Shown here piece after piece: positions 1-8,094 of a stretch of 28,444 nucleotides of DNA. Under the pieces are notes generated by a model. It saw only the letters and a list, made by a program, of their open reading frames with translations. It did not search any database and had not been told where the DNA came from. Made by a program: the position numbers and the translations under genes. Origin of the DNA: DATBMY01 sp036554605 (GTDB lineage: Bacteria > Acidobacteriota > Blastocatellia > UBA7656); NCBI GenBank assembly GCA_036554605.1, contig DATBMY010000253.1:1-28444 (forward strand). Reading direction: 5' to 3'. Each line of letters starts with the position of its first letter. Position 1 is the first letter of the stretch.

Positions 1-43
1 ATAAATAGCTTACGGTTTGCGCCAGATGCAAATCTTCTGAGGT

Positions 44-1231
44 TCAAGCTGATAAACTCTTCGCCTCCTGGCGCACCAGAGGATCGGGGTCAGCGAGTGA
101 TTTTTCAATGAGGCGGGCCGCTCTGTGCGAATCAAGATAAGCGATAGCCCACAGCGCGTGCGAGCGTATGAGCGGTTCGGGGTCCGACTCTACGCGACGG
201 ATGAGCGCGGGCACGGCCTCGACGCAACCGACATTGCGAGCAACGACAGCTGCGTTGCGCAGCAGGCCGCGCCGCCTGGGCCGGGTAAGAGGGGTGCCTT
301 TGAATCGCGCGCGGAACTCTTCGTCGGTCGAAATCGAAAGCGTCTCAACGAGGTCGAGCCGCGGGCCTACGCCTGCTTCGGGATGAAATTCCTTCCAAGA
401 GGTCTCTTTTGCAAATCGATTGAACGGGCAGACTGACTGCGACTCTCCACGCGCAATCACCGGCAGCCCTCCGCGTTTTCTAGTTTCGGGGCTCATCTCC
501 TGACATGCGTCGCAGCCGAATATCCATTCGCCCATCCCCGGGCGCAGCTCTTGCGGGATCGCGCCCTTGTTTTCAATCGTCAGGTACGATATGCAGCGGC
601 GAGAGTCGAGCACGTGCGGCCCGGCAAACGCCTCCGTGGGGCAGGCGTCGATGCAGCGATGACAGGTGCCACAGCTAACACTCGTTTGAACGCCGCCGGT
701 TGGAAGCTCCAGGTCTAGGAGCAGCTCCGATAAGAAATACCACGAGCCGTCGCGCGGCCGGATCAGGTTCGTGTTCTTGCCGAAAAATCCCACGCCCGCG
801 CGCGCCGCCACCGCGCGTTCGAGCAGCGGCACCGCGTCGACAAAGGCGCGGGCCGCGAGCTTGCGCCCGGCTATTCGCTCTATCTCTTCGATCAATCGCA
901 ACAGCCGCCGCTTCACTACGTCATGATAATCGAGCCCCCACGCATATCGCGCCACTCGCCCGTAGCGGCGCTCAGATATGAAAGGCGGCGCGGCCGTATA
1001 GTAATTGACCGCGAGCGTGATTATCGAGGCCGCGCGCGGGACAAGCTTCGCGGGATAAGCGTTAAGCTCCGGCCTTCTGGTCATGTACTCCATCCCGGCA
1101 GCCATCCCCGCACCGGCCCAGCGACGGAAAGCCTCGTCGTCGCGCGCAAGCGGCTCGACCGTCGTCACGCCGGTCGTGTCGAAGCCGAGCCGCCGGGCCG
1201 CCTCGTTTATACGATGGAGAAGATCGCTCAC
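44..1231 (-). CDS. queG: Epoxyqueuosine reductase QueG
   Basis: Cobalamin- and iron-sulfur-dependent enzyme that reduces epoxyqueuosine to queuosine in tRNA; cytoplasmic. The 395-residue product shows the QueG pattern: the VDAVPLLER segment with the presumed catalytic Asp near residue 132, the FFGKNT motif near 149-154, a first ferredoxin motif with Cys187, 190, 193 and 197, a second Cys set at 240, 243 and 268, and a C-terminal HEAT-like segment (about 320-395) expected to contact tRNA. The start is GTG at 1229-1231 and no strong ribosome binding site is visible. The gene diverges from the phosphatase-kinase block. Odd feature: about 21 residues (246-266) separate the CDACQE part from VCPFN, where QueG normally reads CxxCxxxCP without a gap. 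The frame stays open, so the enzyme is probably intact, but this region deserves a look. Confidence 0.95.
   Translation of the reverse strand: MSDLLHRINEAARRLGFDTTGVTTVEPLARDDEAFRRWAGAGMAAGMEYMTRRPELNAYPAKLVPRAASIITLAVNYYTAAPPFISERRYGRVARYAWGLDYHDVVKRRLLRLIEEIERIAGRKLAARAFVDAVPLLERAVAARAGVGFFGKNTNLIRPRDGSWYFLSELLLDLELPTGGVQTSVSCGTCHRCIDACPTEAFAGPHVLDSRRCISYLTIENKGAIPQELRPGMGEWIFGCDACQEMSPETRKRGGLPVIARGESQSVCPFNRFAKETSWKEFHPEAGVGPRLDLVETLSISTDEEFRARFKGTPLTRPRRRGLLRNAAVVARNVGCVEAVPALIRRVESDPEPLIRSHALWAIAYLDSHRAARLIEKSLADPDPLVRQEAKSLSA
434..496 (-). other. In-frame insertion within the second Fe-S motif of QueG
   Basis: About 63 bases encode residues 246-266, lying between Cys243 and Cys268. 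In the family as I know it these two Cys sit four positions apart (CxxCxxxCP). The stretch is polar and rich in Arg, Gly and Ser, and its length is a multiple of three. The boundary is approximate because no alignment was run. Confidence 0.6.
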
Positions 1232-1250
1232 ATTTAAAGGCTACCATAGT

Positions 1251-1279
1251 TCGGCAGTCGCGCCATTTGATGCTAGAAT
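1251..1279 (+). promoter_or_regulatory. Possible promoter of the phosphatase-kinase-FHA block
   Basis: A -10 like TAGAAT (1274-1279, five of six consensus bases) lies 17 bases after TCGGCA (1251-1256, four of six). It sits in the divergent region with queG, about 25 bases before the TTG start. The call rests on pattern matching only and assumes a sigma-70-like consensus. Confidence 0.35.
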
Positions 1280-1302
1280 AAATCCGTCATTGTGAAGCGC
1301 TG

Positions 1303-2754
1303 TTGACTCGTAAAAAGTCTATGGACCTTAAAGCAGGTTTTGTCTGTGACCGGGGGCTCAACCCGAAGCGTCCGGTCAATCAAGATCGCTTCCTGGCCGT
1401 CGCGGAGCGCGGGCTGTTCGCCGTGTTCGACGGCGTGGGCGGCCAGCGCGCCGGCGAAGTCGCAAGCCAGACCGCCGCCGAGACAATAGAGGAGGCGCTG
1501 GCGCATACCACGGCCGAATCCTCGGTCGAGCTTATAAGCCGCGCCATAAAATTCGCCAACCGCGACATATTCGAGATGGCCGAAAGCGACCCGGCCTATA
1601 AAACCATGGCGACGACGGTCGCGCTCGTTCACATCGAAGGCAACCGCGCGACTATCGCTCACGTAGGAGACAGCCGGGTTTATAAACTTGAAGACGGCCG
1701 TTTTTCATGCGAGACCGTCGACCACACCGACCTCAACGACGACATACGCGCAGGGATAATAACGAAAGAGCGAGCCGCCGCTTACTCGGACCGCAACGTG
1801 ATAAACCGCGCGCTTGGGGTCGATTCGGAAGTCGATGTCGAGGTTAAGTCGGTGCGTATAAGCGATGGCGCGCGCTTTCTCTTATGCAGCGACGGCATAT
1901 ATCGCCATATGCCGGACGAGGAGATAGCGCGGGTGCTCGCGGAGTTCAAGGACCCGCAGCGCGCCGCCGACGAGCTGAAGCGCATAGTCCATCAGCGCGG
2001 CGCTGAAGATAACCTCACGGCCGTAGTCGTACAGGTAGGGCGGGCGCGCCAGACGCCGCTGATGGCTATAGAGGGCGCGAGCCTTTACGCGCAGGGCAAA
2101 CCCGCCGACGCAAAGGCCGCCGCCGGGCGCGGCGGAAGCGGCGCTCGCGGCGGGCGCATACAGGTAGAGATCGGCAATCAGCAAGCGGGCGCGGCGGTTT
2201 CGCGCGAGCCGTCGCGCGCCTTCGATGATCAAGCGGCGCGAGGGCGCGAGGCGGCCGGGCCGCAGCCGTCATATGGCACGCGGCCCGGGGCCGGGCCGTC
2301 ATCCTCTCGCTTGCTGCAATGGGGGCTCCTGACCGTCGTGCTTGTAGCGGCGGCCTTTTACGCGGGACTGCGCGCGTCGGACTTTTTCGCGGGCCCGTCG
2401 TCAGGTGATGCATCCGACCCGCTCGCGGCGGGGCGGGACGAGTTTGATCGCGGCAATTATCAATCTGCGCTCGCCTCCTTTAGCGAGCTGCTCAGGGACG
2501 AGCCGGCAAACGTTCGCGCGCGCTACTGGCTCGCTCGGGCGCAGCTCGAGACGGGCGAGTACGCGCTGGCCGCGCAGAATTTCGATGAGGTAATTCGCGC
2601 CGAGCCGCTCCTGTATGACGGATACATTCAGGCGGCGGCAGCGTATGAGGCAATGGGCGACAAGGCGAAGGCGGCCGAGCGTATGGCCGAATACGGTAAG
2701 GCGCGCGTCGCCTCGCGCCCCGAGTCGGCGAACTCGAACTCTTCGCCGCGTTAA
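1303..2754 (+). CDS. PP2C-family Ser/Thr phosphatase with one TM segment and C-terminal TPRs
   Basis: A metal-dependent phosphatase expected to reverse the action of the kinase encoded next. PP2C motifs in order: NQDRF (Asp28), FDGVGG (Asp43), GDSR (122-125), SDG (196-198) and EDNLT (234-238), so all metal-binding acids seem present. A low-complexity Gly/Ala/Arg linker (about 260-335) leads to one hydrophobic segment at about 338-358, followed by two to three TPR-like repeats (about 372-465). With the catalytic domain inside, the TPRs would face the periplasm. I use the TTG at 1303; an ATG at 1321 is a good alternative that only removes six residues. The kinase gene starts 25 bases downstream. 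Bacterial PP2C proteins ending in external TPRs are less usual than bare PstP-type enzymes. Confidence 0.88.
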   Translation: MTRKKSMDLKAGFVCDRGLNPKRPVNQDRFLAVAERGLFAVFDGVGGQRAGEVASQTAAETIEEALAHTTAESSVELISRAIKFANRDIFEMAESDPAYKTMATTVALVHIEGNRATIAHVGDSRVYKLEDGRFSCETVDHTDLNDDIRAGIITKERAAAYSDRNVINRALGVDSEVDVEVKSVRISDGARFLLCSDGIYRHMPDEEIARVLAEFKDPQRAADELKRIVHQRGAEDNLTAVVVQVGRARQTPLMAIEGASLYAQGKPADAKAAAGRGGSGARGGRIQVEIGNQQAGAAVSREPSRAFDDQAARGREAAGPQPSYGTRPGAGPSSSRLLQWGLLTVVLVAAAFYAGLRASDFFAGPSSGDASDPLAAGRDEFDRGNYQSALASFSELLRDEPANVRARYWLARAQLETGEYALAAQNFDEVIRAEPLLYDGYIQAAAAYEAMGDKAKAAERMAEYGKARVASRPESANSNSSPR

Positions 2755-2779
2755 TGAGCTTAACTTGCGGGTGGTTTAA

Positions 2780-4342
2780 GTGCCGGAACTGAAGTTGGAG
2801 AACAGCATAATCGATGAAAGGTACTTCGTTGAGCGGTGCCTGGGGCGCGGCAGCTATGCCGAGATATTCCTGGCCTTTGATGAGAAGCGCGGCGGCGAGG
2901 CGGTGATCATCAAAGCCCTCAACACCAGCCTCCAGGGCACTCCCGACCCGGAGCTTGACCAGACGCTGGTGGAGAACTTTCAAAATGAGGCCATAGCGCT
3001 CGACAAGGTGCGCCACCCGAATATCATACGACGCCTCGGGCACGGCACGGCGTCCGACCTCAAGGGCGTGCCGTTTCACTTCCTGGTGCTTGAATACATG
3101 CCGGGCGGCGACATGCTGAGTCTGTGCCGCAAGCAGCCGCTGGAGCTTAAAATCGTGCTTGAGTATTTCCAGCAGGTGGCCGAAGCGCTCGCCTACGCGC
3201 ACAGCCAGAAAGTCATACACCGCGACATCAAGCCGAATAACCTGCTGCTGTCGGCCGATCATCGCACGGTCAAGGTAGCCGACTTCGGGGTCGCCAAGAT
3301 GACCGCCGAGGACGAGGCCGAGATAACGCGCGTGGGCACGGAAATCTACGCGCCGCCCGAGCATCATCCACAGAACTACGGCGAGAGCATGCGGGAGCGG
3401 CTCACGCCCTCGGCCGACGTCTATTCTCTGGCCAAGACCATATTCACCGCCATGTGCGGGCGCGCGCCGCGCCAGTATTCGCGCCAGCCCATTTTGCACC
3501 TGCCGCCGGAGCTTGCCGCCGAGCCGTGGGGTAATGATCTCGGCTCTATCCTGAAGAAGGCGACCGAGACTAAGGTGGCCGACCGCTATGCCTCTATACA
3601 GGAATTCTGGGCGGATTTCGCCCGGCTCGCCGAGTCGGCCGCGGGCGAAGATGCCGAGGCTACGCAGGTGCGCTCGCGACTCAAGGCTTCCAGCGATGTC
3701 GCGCGCGTCGCGTCGCTGCCGAATTTTCATGCGCTCACAACGCCGCTCGAAGACGGCCCGCCGAAGCGCGCAAAGATAGTCGTAGACCTCCCGGTGGCGC
3801 GCCGCGCCGCTACCGCGCATGTAGGCGAGGCCGCAACGCCGGCGCTCGCCAGCCCGGATACTGGCGAAGGACGCGAGCGCCTTGTGGTCGCGCCGGCTGA
3901 TACGGTCCCTTTGAAAGAGACGCGCAAAGAGATACGCCTGCCCGATATGCGGGCGAGGGCGCAGGCCGAGTGGCCGGTTTTTCATACGCTGCGCGGGATA
4001 ATAAGCTCGCAATGGCTGCGCTGGGTTTTTATAGCATTCCTCGTATTCGCGCTGGTCGGGCTTGCGAGCTCGACTTATTTCTATTTCGCCGACCGCCAGG
4101 GCTCTCTGCCCTCGTTATGGCGCGGGAATTATAGGGAAGGCACGCTCCAGATTACGGACGTCAATCTGCGCAGCGAGCCTATGGGCAGTGTGCTTACGGT
4201 GCTGCCGCGCTGGACCCGGTTGCGAGTTTATGAAGAGCGCAACGGCTGGTCGCGGGTCGAGGTGAGCGACTGGGCGGGCGCTCCGCCGCAGAATGCGATT
4301 GAGCGCGGCTGGGTCAAGACGGACCTGATCAAGTTCGAATGA
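2780..4342 (+). CDS. Membrane Ser/Thr protein kinase with C-terminal SH3-like domain
   Basis: A Hanks-type kinase of 520 residues. Visible motifs: glycine loop LGRGSYAEIF (21-30, with Ala at the third Gly position), Lys45 in VIIKAL, catalytic loop HRDIKPNN (147-154), DFG (168-170) and the APPEHH region near 191-196. The kinase lobe ends near 285. A disordered Ala/Arg/Pro linker follows, then one TM helix at about 412-436, then a C-terminal domain (about 453-520) with a bacterial SH3 look (VNLRSEP, then GWVKTDLI near the end). The SH3-like part would lie outside the cytoplasmic membrane, where such domains often touch peptidoglycan. The start is GTG at 2780. It is co-directional with the phosphatase before it and the FHA gene 34 bases after it. 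Catalytic residues look complete, so activity is expected. Confidence 0.93.
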   Translation: MPELKLENSIIDERYFVERCLGRGSYAEIFLAFDEKRGGEAVIIKALNTSLQGTPDPELDQTLVENFQNEAIALDKVRHPNIIRRLGHGTASDLKGVPFHFLVLEYMPGGDMLSLCRKQPLELKIVLEYFQQVAEALAYAHSQKVIHRDIKPNNLLLSADHRTVKVADFGVAKMTAEDEAEITRVGTEIYAPPEHHPQNYGESMRERLTPSADVYSLAKTIFTAMCGRAPRQYSRQPILHLPPELAAEPWGNDLGSILKKATETKVADRYASIQEFWADFARLAESAAGEDAEATQVRSRLKASSDVARVASLPNFHALTTPLEDGPPKRAKIVVDLPVARRAATAHVGEAATPALASPDTGEGRERLVVAPADTVPLKETRKEIRLPDMRARAQAEWPVFHTLRGIISSQWLRWVFIAFLVFALVGLASSTYFYFADRQGSLPSLWRGNYREGTLQITDVNLRSEPMGSVLTVLPRWTRLRVYEERNGWSRVEVSDWAGAPPQNAIERGWVKTDLIKFE

Positions 4343-4376
4343 ACGGTTATAAAAGAAGACCTGACGGAGGGAAGAG

Positions 4377-5231
4377 ATGAGCTGGTTTGAAAGGCTCAGG
4401 AAGTGGATAGACGGGGAAGAGGACCTGGACGAGACGGGGCAGCCCGCCCCGCGCTCGAAGTGGGACGACTTTCTGGTGGCGGTCGCGCGCGAGGTCGAGC
4501 AATGCATGCAGCGCGAGATGTTCACGCCGCCGGGAGGCCCGACCTACGTCCCGCGCGAGTACGTTGTCTTTCTCAGCACCGAGGATGACGCCGAGTGGCA
4601 GGGCGAGAAGCGCGAAGGGCTCGAGCGCGGGCTCTTCCATGTTCTGTCGGAACGGGCGCGCGAGCTTGCGGGCGATAACGAGTTTCAGACAAAGAGCCTC
4701 ACGGTAGAGCTGCGCGTGGACCCGACGCTTGAGCCGGGCCACTTCCGCGTGCAGCACGTGTGGGACAGCGAGGCGCAAAAGACCATGGTGAAGCCGCGCC
4801 GCCGGGCCGAGCCCGCGCGCCAGGACACGCCTTCGGCGGGGCTTGAGACCATCGCCGAGCCGCGCGGCGACGAAGCCACCATAGTGCGCCCTCGCAAGGC
4901 GGCCGAGCCGACCTTCTCGGTCCTGGTGCGCCGAAACGTGCCCGGCGCGGATACGGCCCCGCCAGACGTCCGCCCTTTCTTTAAGGACGAGATAAGCATC
5001 GGCCGCGGGTCGAGCACCGTCACCGTCGATCTCAGGCTGGAAGGCGATATGGAAGTCAGCCGCAATCACGCCGAGATAAAGAAGGATGGAGAGCAGGAGT
5101 ACACGCTCACCTGCAAGGGGGCAAACGCTATAACGCTGGGCGACGGGCGCGAGATAAATAACGGCGAGAGCGCGCCGGTCAAACCGGGCGACGTCATAAC
5201 GATATGCAGCTACGAGCTGCAGATACAGTAG
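4377..5231 (+). CDS. FHA-domain protein with FhaA-type N-terminal domain
   Basis: A 284-residue cytoplasmic adaptor that should bind phosphothreonine. Residues 1-130 resemble the DUF3662-type N-terminal domain of mycobacterial FhaA (MSWFERLRKW at the start, TYVPREYVVFLS at 56-67). Residues 205-284 form an FHA domain with the GRG (209-211) and SRNH (228-231) phosphopeptide-binding signatures. The linker has two similar motifs, TMVKP (136-140) and TIVRP (168-172), each a plausible phospho-Thr site for the neighbouring kinase. A clear ribosome binding site (GGAGG, about eight bases upstream) fixes the ATG at 4377. In actinobacteria FhaA works with a kinase and PstP phosphatase in envelope growth control; the same gene set here suggests a related role, which is inference. 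Confidence 0.88.
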   Translation: MSWFERLRKWIDGEEDLDETGQPAPRSKWDDFLVAVAREVEQCMQREMFTPPGGPTYVPREYVVFLSTEDDAEWQGEKREGLERGLFHVLSERARELAGDNEFQTKSLTVELRVDPTLEPGHFRVQHVWDSEAQKTMVKPRRRAEPARQDTPSAGLETIAEPRGDEATIVRPRKAAEPTFSVLVRRNVPGADTAPPDVRPFFKDEISIGRGSSTVTVDLRLEGDMEVSRNHAEIKKDGEQEYTLTCKGANAITLGDGREINNGESAPVKPGDVITICSYELQIQ

Positions 5232-5318
5232 CTTTCCGTCACATACCCTGAAACCGGCTCCGCGAGCCTGTCTTAAGGCAGAGACGTGGGGCCGAGTCCA
5301 TTCACCGCGAGGTCCGTA

Positions 5319-6155
5319 ATGCTCTACAGGCTCTTCGGCGCATCATCGATAATCCTGGCGATTGCCGCCGGGACGATTGCACAAACAGCGACGCCGGAAC
5401 TGATCTCCCCGCTCGGCGTGAAGTTTTACGCGCAGGCGGACGAAAAAGGGGAGATCGAGCAGGCGCAAAAAAAGCTTGCCGCCGACCCGAAGAATATCGA
5501 GCTGATAATCGCGCTCGGGCGGGCGCAGGCAACCGTCTGGCGCTACAACGACGCCATCGCGACATACACGCGCGGCATAGAGATCGATCCTTCGAATGCC
5601 TTTCTCTACAGGCATCGCGGGCACCGCTATATATCGACGCGCCGGTTCGATAAGGCTATTGCCGACCTCGAGCGCGCCGCCCGCCTCAACGACAAGGACT
5701 TCGATATATGGTATCACCTCGGGCTCGCCTATTACCTGACCGGGCAGTTCGAGCGCGCCGCCCAGGCCTACGAAAAATGCCGCGCCGTGGCTGACAAAGA
5801 CGATTCGGTCATAGCAGTCTCGGACTGGTTATATATGACTTACCGCCGCCTGGGGAAGAAGGCCGAGGCCGACCGCGTGCTCGAGCGTATAACCGCTGAT
5901 ATGAAGGTCGTAGAGAACAAGTCATACTTCGACCGGCTGCTGCTCTACAAGGGGCTTAAGAAAGAAGATGAAATCCTCAGACCCGATCTCACTGACCTGG
6001 AGCTTGCGACCGTCGGTTACGGGATCGCCAACTGGCGCTACTACAACGGCGACCGCTCGGGGGCCGAGGACTTGCTGAAGAAGATCGTCGCGGGCAAGTA
6101 CTGGCCCGCCTTCGGCTTCATCGCCGCCGAGGCTGAGCTTGCCCGGTGGAAGTAA
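5319..6155 (+). CDS. Exported TPR-repeat protein
   Basis: I choose the ATG at 5319 because it puts a typical signal peptide at the N-terminus (MLYRLFG, then a hydrophobic run to about residue 22 and an AQTA cleavage region); the upstream GTG at 5286 would add eleven residues before it. The mature part holds several TPR-like helix pairs, for example the NIELIIALGRAQ, NAFLYRHRGHRY and DFDIWYHLGLAYY helices at roughly 34-pitch, and ends GFIAAEAELARWK. No enzymatic motif is visible. It follows the FHA gene by about 87 bases in the same direction. A role as an extracytoplasmic partner of the kinase or phosphatase is only suggested by position. Confidence 0.8.
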   Translation: MLYRLFGASSIILAIAAGTIAQTATPELISPLGVKFYAQADEKGEIEQAQKKLAADPKNIELIIALGRAQATVWRYNDAIATYTRGIEIDPSNAFLYRHRGHRYISTRRFDKAIADLERAARLNDKDFDIWYHLGLAYYLTGQFERAAQAYEKCRAVADKDDSVIAVSDWLYMTYRRLGKKAEADRVLERITADMKVVENKSYFDRLLLYKGLKKEDEILRPDLTDLELATVGYGIANWRYYNGDRSGAEDLLKKIVAGKYWPAFGFIAAEAELARWK

Positions 6156-6176
6156 ATGAAGGGCGCATATAAATCC

Positions 6177-6362
6177 GCCGCGTAGCGGTCGGTTGAATTT
6201 AGCCCGGCCTTTCAAGGCCAGGGCGGGGGTGTGAACGCGCGCGCGTCGCGTGAGCGACGATTGAAACCATTTCAGGCGTCGCTCACGCGACGCGGGCCCG
6301 TTATCTCGTCATTAATCCGTGCTTTAAAAGACACGGCTAACCTCACAGAGCCGCTACGCGGC
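6177..6362. repeat. Outer 12-bp inverted repeat enclosing the 18-bp hairpin
   Basis: GCCGCGTAGCGG (6177-6188) is the exact reverse complement of CCGCTACGCGGC (6351-6362). The pair encloses 162 bases, including the long inner hairpin. It could be the ends of a small palindromic element; no open reading frame or target duplication was recognised. Confidence 0.5.
6242..6294. repeat. Long perfect hairpin, 18-bp stem plus inner 5-bp stem
   Basis: Bases 6242-6259 pair perfectly with 6277-6294 (arm CGCGTCGCGTGAGCGACG). After a two-base internal mismatch on each side, TGAAA (6262-6266) pairs with TTTCA (6270-6274) around a CCA loop. It lies between two convergent genes. No T-tract follows on either strand, so it is not a textbook intrinsic terminator; it may stop transcription both ways, protect 3' ends, or be a dispersed palindromic unit. 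Confidence 0.7.
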
Positions 6363-6447
6363 CGTAATGTCTCTCCCTGTCGGTTCGCCCGATGATTTCA
6401 CGCAGGCTTCAAATCGGCTCCGGCAGCCACTTTGGAGTCGTGTTGAT

Positions 6448-8094
6448 TTACGGACGCGTGAACTTACGCGCGTCGGGCTCGTCCACCGGCAGGTCCACCG
6501 TTATGGGGTTATGGTCCGAGAGCCGTTTTCCCGTCGCGTAGTTTATTTTTTCAAGCGTCCGCGCGAAATGCGGCGCCATGCGGTAAGGCTCGCTCTCGCT
6601 CCTCGGGTCGCGCGCGTAGGCTTTGACCAGTAACCAGTCGAGCTTGTTTTTGCCAACTGCCCAGTAGGTGCGCTCCATCGCGTGCGTGGTGATGAAGCCT
6701 TTCTTTCGGGACCGCTGGTTGGAATTGGCGAGCGTCCCTTCGGTGCCGTTGATCGTGCGCGCGGCGTCGCCCCTGAAGTCGAACGCGTAGCCATCGGCGA
6801 ACCGCATCCGCTCAAGCTCATTAAACAGCCCTTTCTCCTTGTTCGGGCCGAGGATGAATATCCCTTTCGATGTCGGGTCATGGACCGTGTGGGTAAAAGT
6901 CGCCGCCGTTAATACGAAGTCGAAGGCGAAGCCGAGCGGGAGCGCCGACTTGAGCGCCCGCTTGGCCCAGAATGCTTTATCTTTGAGGCGTCTGAATATC
7001 TCCTTCTTGAAGGATGTGGGCTTGAGGTTCGACCCCGAAGTGTTGAGGTCTCCCGCGAGCACGACCGGGCCGCGTATCTCTTTTATTAAAGAGAGCACCT
7101 CTTTTAATTGCTCTTTTCGCTCGCTCGCGCCGCAGCGATTCTCGAGGTGCGTGGCAGCAATTGTGAGCGCGCCTTCGGGCAGTTGCGGGATTTCCAGCTC
7201 CGCGACCAGAAGCGAACGCCCTCCCAGGCGTATCTCGCGCGGCTTGTTCTCAAGAAAGGCAACGCGGCCGAGCCGGCGTCGCGCCACTTCCGCGATAGAG
7301 ATGCGCTCGCGCTCTTCGCTCGACCAGTCATACGGCTTGTACTTGAGCGGCACGAGCGCGGCTCGCCTTATTGGGAACCGGCTCAGTACGGCCGTGCCGT
7401 GCAGCCCCCTGTAAAGTTCGGGCTCTACTTCTATCGCGCGGCGCATCTCTTCTCGCTTTACCTTTGAATCCTCATGGCGAAACTGCTCAATGCCCAGGGT
7501 GAGCGGATCGATCTCGATAAACTCGACGCCGTAGGCATAATTCATGTTTAGCGCCTGCGCCATCTCCCTGGCGATGTCATGATAGCCGGTGCGCTTGATC
7601 CCCAGGTCGACTTCGTTTAGCACCAGCACGTCCGTCGACCTGAGCGCCAGGAGCTCTTCCTGCGCCTGACGGTAAGCCGGGCTGCCGGGCCGCGCCTTTA
7701 TGCCTTCCAGAAATTGATCGGGCGCGGCGAGCGCAATCTTTATATCCTCGATGTTATCCCCTCGCTGAATATTCCACTGCCCGACGCGTATAAAAGCGCC
7801 GAGCTTATCATTTGTTGCCAGCCGCGGCTGCGCGCCCGCGAGATACGCTTCATTGCTTATGATGGGCGTGGCCAGTATCGTTTCTAGCCTGGATAATATT
7901 GCGGGCGGGGGCTCGGCGGATTTGCTTGCCTCGACCATCTCTTCGAACCTGAGCAGGTCGGGCGAGCTGTATACGATAAACCCGGGGAACCCGTCGTTTC
8001 CGGGCTCGCCCGCGAAAGCATCTCTTTCCGGGGCGAGTAAAGCGCTAAACAGCAGCGAGGAAGTGAGGAGGAGAATCACAGACCGTTTTATCAC
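6448..8094 (-). CDS. Secreted endonuclease/exonuclease/phosphatase-fold protein
   Basis: A 548-residue product with an N-terminal signal peptide (about 1-28, ending in DAFA). The EEP fold is shown by QWNIQ (106-110), LNEVD with Glu161, ATHLENR with His316, AGDLNTS (Asp349 and Asn351) and a C-terminal SDHNP (526-530). The set matches metal-dependent phosphoesterases of the DNase I/exonuclease III/sphingomyelinase superfamily. The substrate cannot be told: secreted members cut nucleic acids, phospholipids or phosphoinositides. It is longer than a bare EEP domain (about 250-300) because of an extra N-terminal 75 residues and an expanded middle (190-270 and 360-480). The start is GTG at 8092-8094, with GGAG seven bases upstream. 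It is a lone gene, convergent with the TPR gene. Confidence 0.85.
   Translation of the reverse strand: MIKRSVILLLTSSLLFSALLAPERDAFAGEPGNDGFPGFIVYSSPDLLRFEEMVEASKSAEPPPAILSRLETILATPIISNEAYLAGAQPRLATNDKLGAFIRVGQWNIQRGDNIEDIKIALAAPDQFLEGIKARPGSPAYRQAQEELLALRSTDVLVLNEVDLGIKRTGYHDIAREMAQALNMNYAYGVEFIEIDPLTLGIEQFRHEDSKVKREEMRRAIEVEPELYRGLHGTAVLSRFPIRRAALVPLKYKPYDWSSEERERISIAEVARRRLGRVAFLENKPREIRLGGRSLLVAELEIPQLPEGALTIAATHLENRCGASERKEQLKEVLSLIKEIRGPVVLAGDLNTSGSNLKPTSFKKEIFRRLKDKAFWAKRALKSALPLGFAFDFVLTAATFTHTVHDPTSKGIFILGPNKEKGLFNELERMRFADGYAFDFRGDAARTINGTEGTLANSNQRSRKKGFITTHAMERTYWAVGKNKLDWLLVKAYARDPRSESEPYRMAPHFARTLEKINYATGKRLSDHNPITVDLPVDEPDARKFTRP

Larger units (their letters stand above)
6156..6447. 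other. Intergenic region between convergent genes, rich in inverted repeats
   Basis: No convincing coding sequence. It holds two nested inverted repeats (listed separately) and a short GGCCTT/AAGGCC palindrome near 6207-6220. Because both flanking genes end here, a two-way transcription end is the simplest role. There is no clear T-run after the main stem on either strand. Confidence 0.6.

Noticed and set aside
2492..4012. A 506-codon open frame on the minus strand, antisense to the phosphatase and kinase genes.
   Set aside because: It lies opposite two genes with clear catalytic motifs, has no recognisable domain, and is the expected mirror frame of GC-rich coding sequence.
6839..7414. Plus-strand frames of up to 191 codons inside the EEP-fold gene.
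   Set aside because: Ser/Arg-rich composition typical of shadow frames; the minus-strand gene has all family motifs across the same bases.
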